A stretch of 64,000 nucleotides of DNA, taken from Tyto alba. Its lineage: Eukaryota; Chordata; Aves; Strigiformes; Tytonidae. The notes below the pieces were generated by a model. That model saw only the letters and a list, made by a program, of their open reading frames with translations. It was not told the origin of the DNA and ran no database searches. The position numbers and the translations under genes are program-made. Positions 63,215-64,000 of this stretch are shown one piece after another. Numbering within the stretch: the first letter of the stretch is position 1; each line of letters begins with the position of its first letter. The DNA lies in assembly GCF_018691265.1 (NCBI RefSeq), contig NW_024881282.1, positions 25,508,899-25,572,898 on the forward strand, written 5' to 3'.

Positions 63215-63625
63215 ACAAAAAATCATTCAGGGTGGAAATGACCCTGGGAGGTCTCAAGTCTAACCTTTTGCTCAAAGCAGAGTCAACACTGAATTCAGAG
63301 CAAGCTGCTTAGGGATTTACCCACAGCAAGTCCATGCTGATTATTCTGAATTACCTCATTTTTCTCCATGCACATAGAAGTGGCATTCAAGCAGACTTGC
63401 TTCACAGATTTCTCAGGGAACAGCCTGAAGTTCTCTGGATTGTGCTTTTTGCCATTTCTGAGGACAGGACATTTGCTTTTCTCCAGTCATCAGGAATCTC
63501 TCTGCCCCATTCTCTATGACCATTCAGACATGATAAAGCTACCATTCTCTGCATCCTCAGAGGCATCCCATTTTTTCTTCTGGACATTGATAGGTCAAGA
63601 TTTCTCAAGAGAACCCTGACTCAGT
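63215..63625 (-). mobile_element. Old CR1 relic with internal deletion, minus strand
   Basis: Plus strand 63220-63250 ('aatcattcagggtggaaatg') resembles the reverse complement of a CR1 3' end. About 80 bp later, 'agcaagtccatgctgattat' and the following 300 bp correspond to the reverse complement of the ORF2 reverse-transcriptase N-terminal part. The minus frame at 63402-63608 reads GREIPDDWRKANV, matching the (T/G)-G-E-V-P-x-D-W-R-x-A-N-V block. The central RT domain between these is missing, so this is either one element with a large deletion or two fragments side by side. Confidence 0.75.
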
Positions 63626-63670
63626 GTTTTTCCCCTACTGTTACTTCCTCTTCCCCTTAAACCCTGACCC

Positions 63671-63730
63671 TAGGCACAAAGGCATAAAGGCACAAAGACA
63701 CAAAGGCACAAAGGCACAAGCACAAAGACG
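63671..63730. repeat. Short minisatellite, AGGCACAA-type
   Basis: About six imperfect units of 8-10 bp (AGGCACAA, GGCATAAA, GGCACAAAGA and similar) in tandem. Confidence 0.85.
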
Positions 63731-64000
63731 CCAGCAGTAAAAGTTTCCTAACTGCTCACACAATAACTTGAAATTTAGGTAAGGCCACTTCTTATATCAC
63801 TCATACGTTACCACCTAATCTAAAAATACACCTAATTCTGTACTAAAGGTGGGGTTCTTAAATGAGTTTTGTCTTACAAACTTATACTGAGAGTGATCTA
63901 ATTTTACTCAGGCATCTAAATCTTAACTGGATAAAGTGTAGTCATGATACTTTAAACCGTCTCATCACAGGGTCAGAAAAACAGAAGAAAAAGGAAGGAA
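63731..64000. other. AT-rich end of window, nothing seen
   Basis: No gene or repeat assigned. Confidence 0.6.

Noticed and set aside
1..64000. Bacterial-type operons, CRISPR arrays, phage genes, rRNA or tRNA genes
   Set aside because: None seen on reading both strands; CR1 and avian LTR content shows vertebrate nuclear DNA.

Overview
This window looks like AT-rich, gene-poor nuclear DNA of a bird, probably a neoavian. The sequence basis is several CR1 LINE copies, three of them with a readable decayed reverse transcriptase, and three LTRs whose edges and internal landmarks match abundant avian endogenous-retrovirus LTR families. No bacterial gene, operon, rRNA, tRNA, CRISPR array or complete protein-coding gene is visible. 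Almost all open frames are short and fall in random order on both strands. The longer ones lie in GC-rich transposon sequence or in the pentanucleotide microsatellite. The DNA is either intergenic or inside large introns; the sequence alone cannot tell which.

Layout. 1-5688 is unique-looking AT-rich DNA with one weak minus-strand exon candidate (1810-1949). 5694-6751 is a solo LTR bounded by perfect 5-bp direct repeats. 9557-9822 and 12753-13018 form a diverged inverted repeat about 3 kb apart, with a 5'-truncated minus-strand CR1 (9829-10825) lying between the arms. 14462-14847 is an unexplained GC-rich insert between T-run direct repeats. 15733-17800 is an ancient L3/CR1-type LINE relic on the minus strand. 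22614-23099 is an unassigned GC-rich 486-bp insertion with a 5-bp target duplication. 24410-24970 is a second ancient CR1/L3-like relic. 33324-34311 is a second solo LTR of the same family as the first, followed by a short candidate terminal exon with a nearby AATAAA (34513-34626). 34627-54944 is mostly featureless, with small tandem and palindromic repeats. 54945-56349 is a plus-strand CR1 whose 3' end has expanded into about 31 pure copies of a pentanucleotide. 57628-58160 is a third, more worn LTR. 61430-62345 is another plus-strand CR1, and 63215-63625 a minus-strand CR1 relic, followed by a small minisatellite.

No genes can be shown to work together here. The most interesting items are the two insertion-like GC-rich blocks that could not be assigned, the inverted-repeat pair, the CR1-linked microsatellite, a perfect T21A24 palindrome, and a few exon-like segments that need transcript or cross-species evidence. 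No undescribed biological system could be supported.
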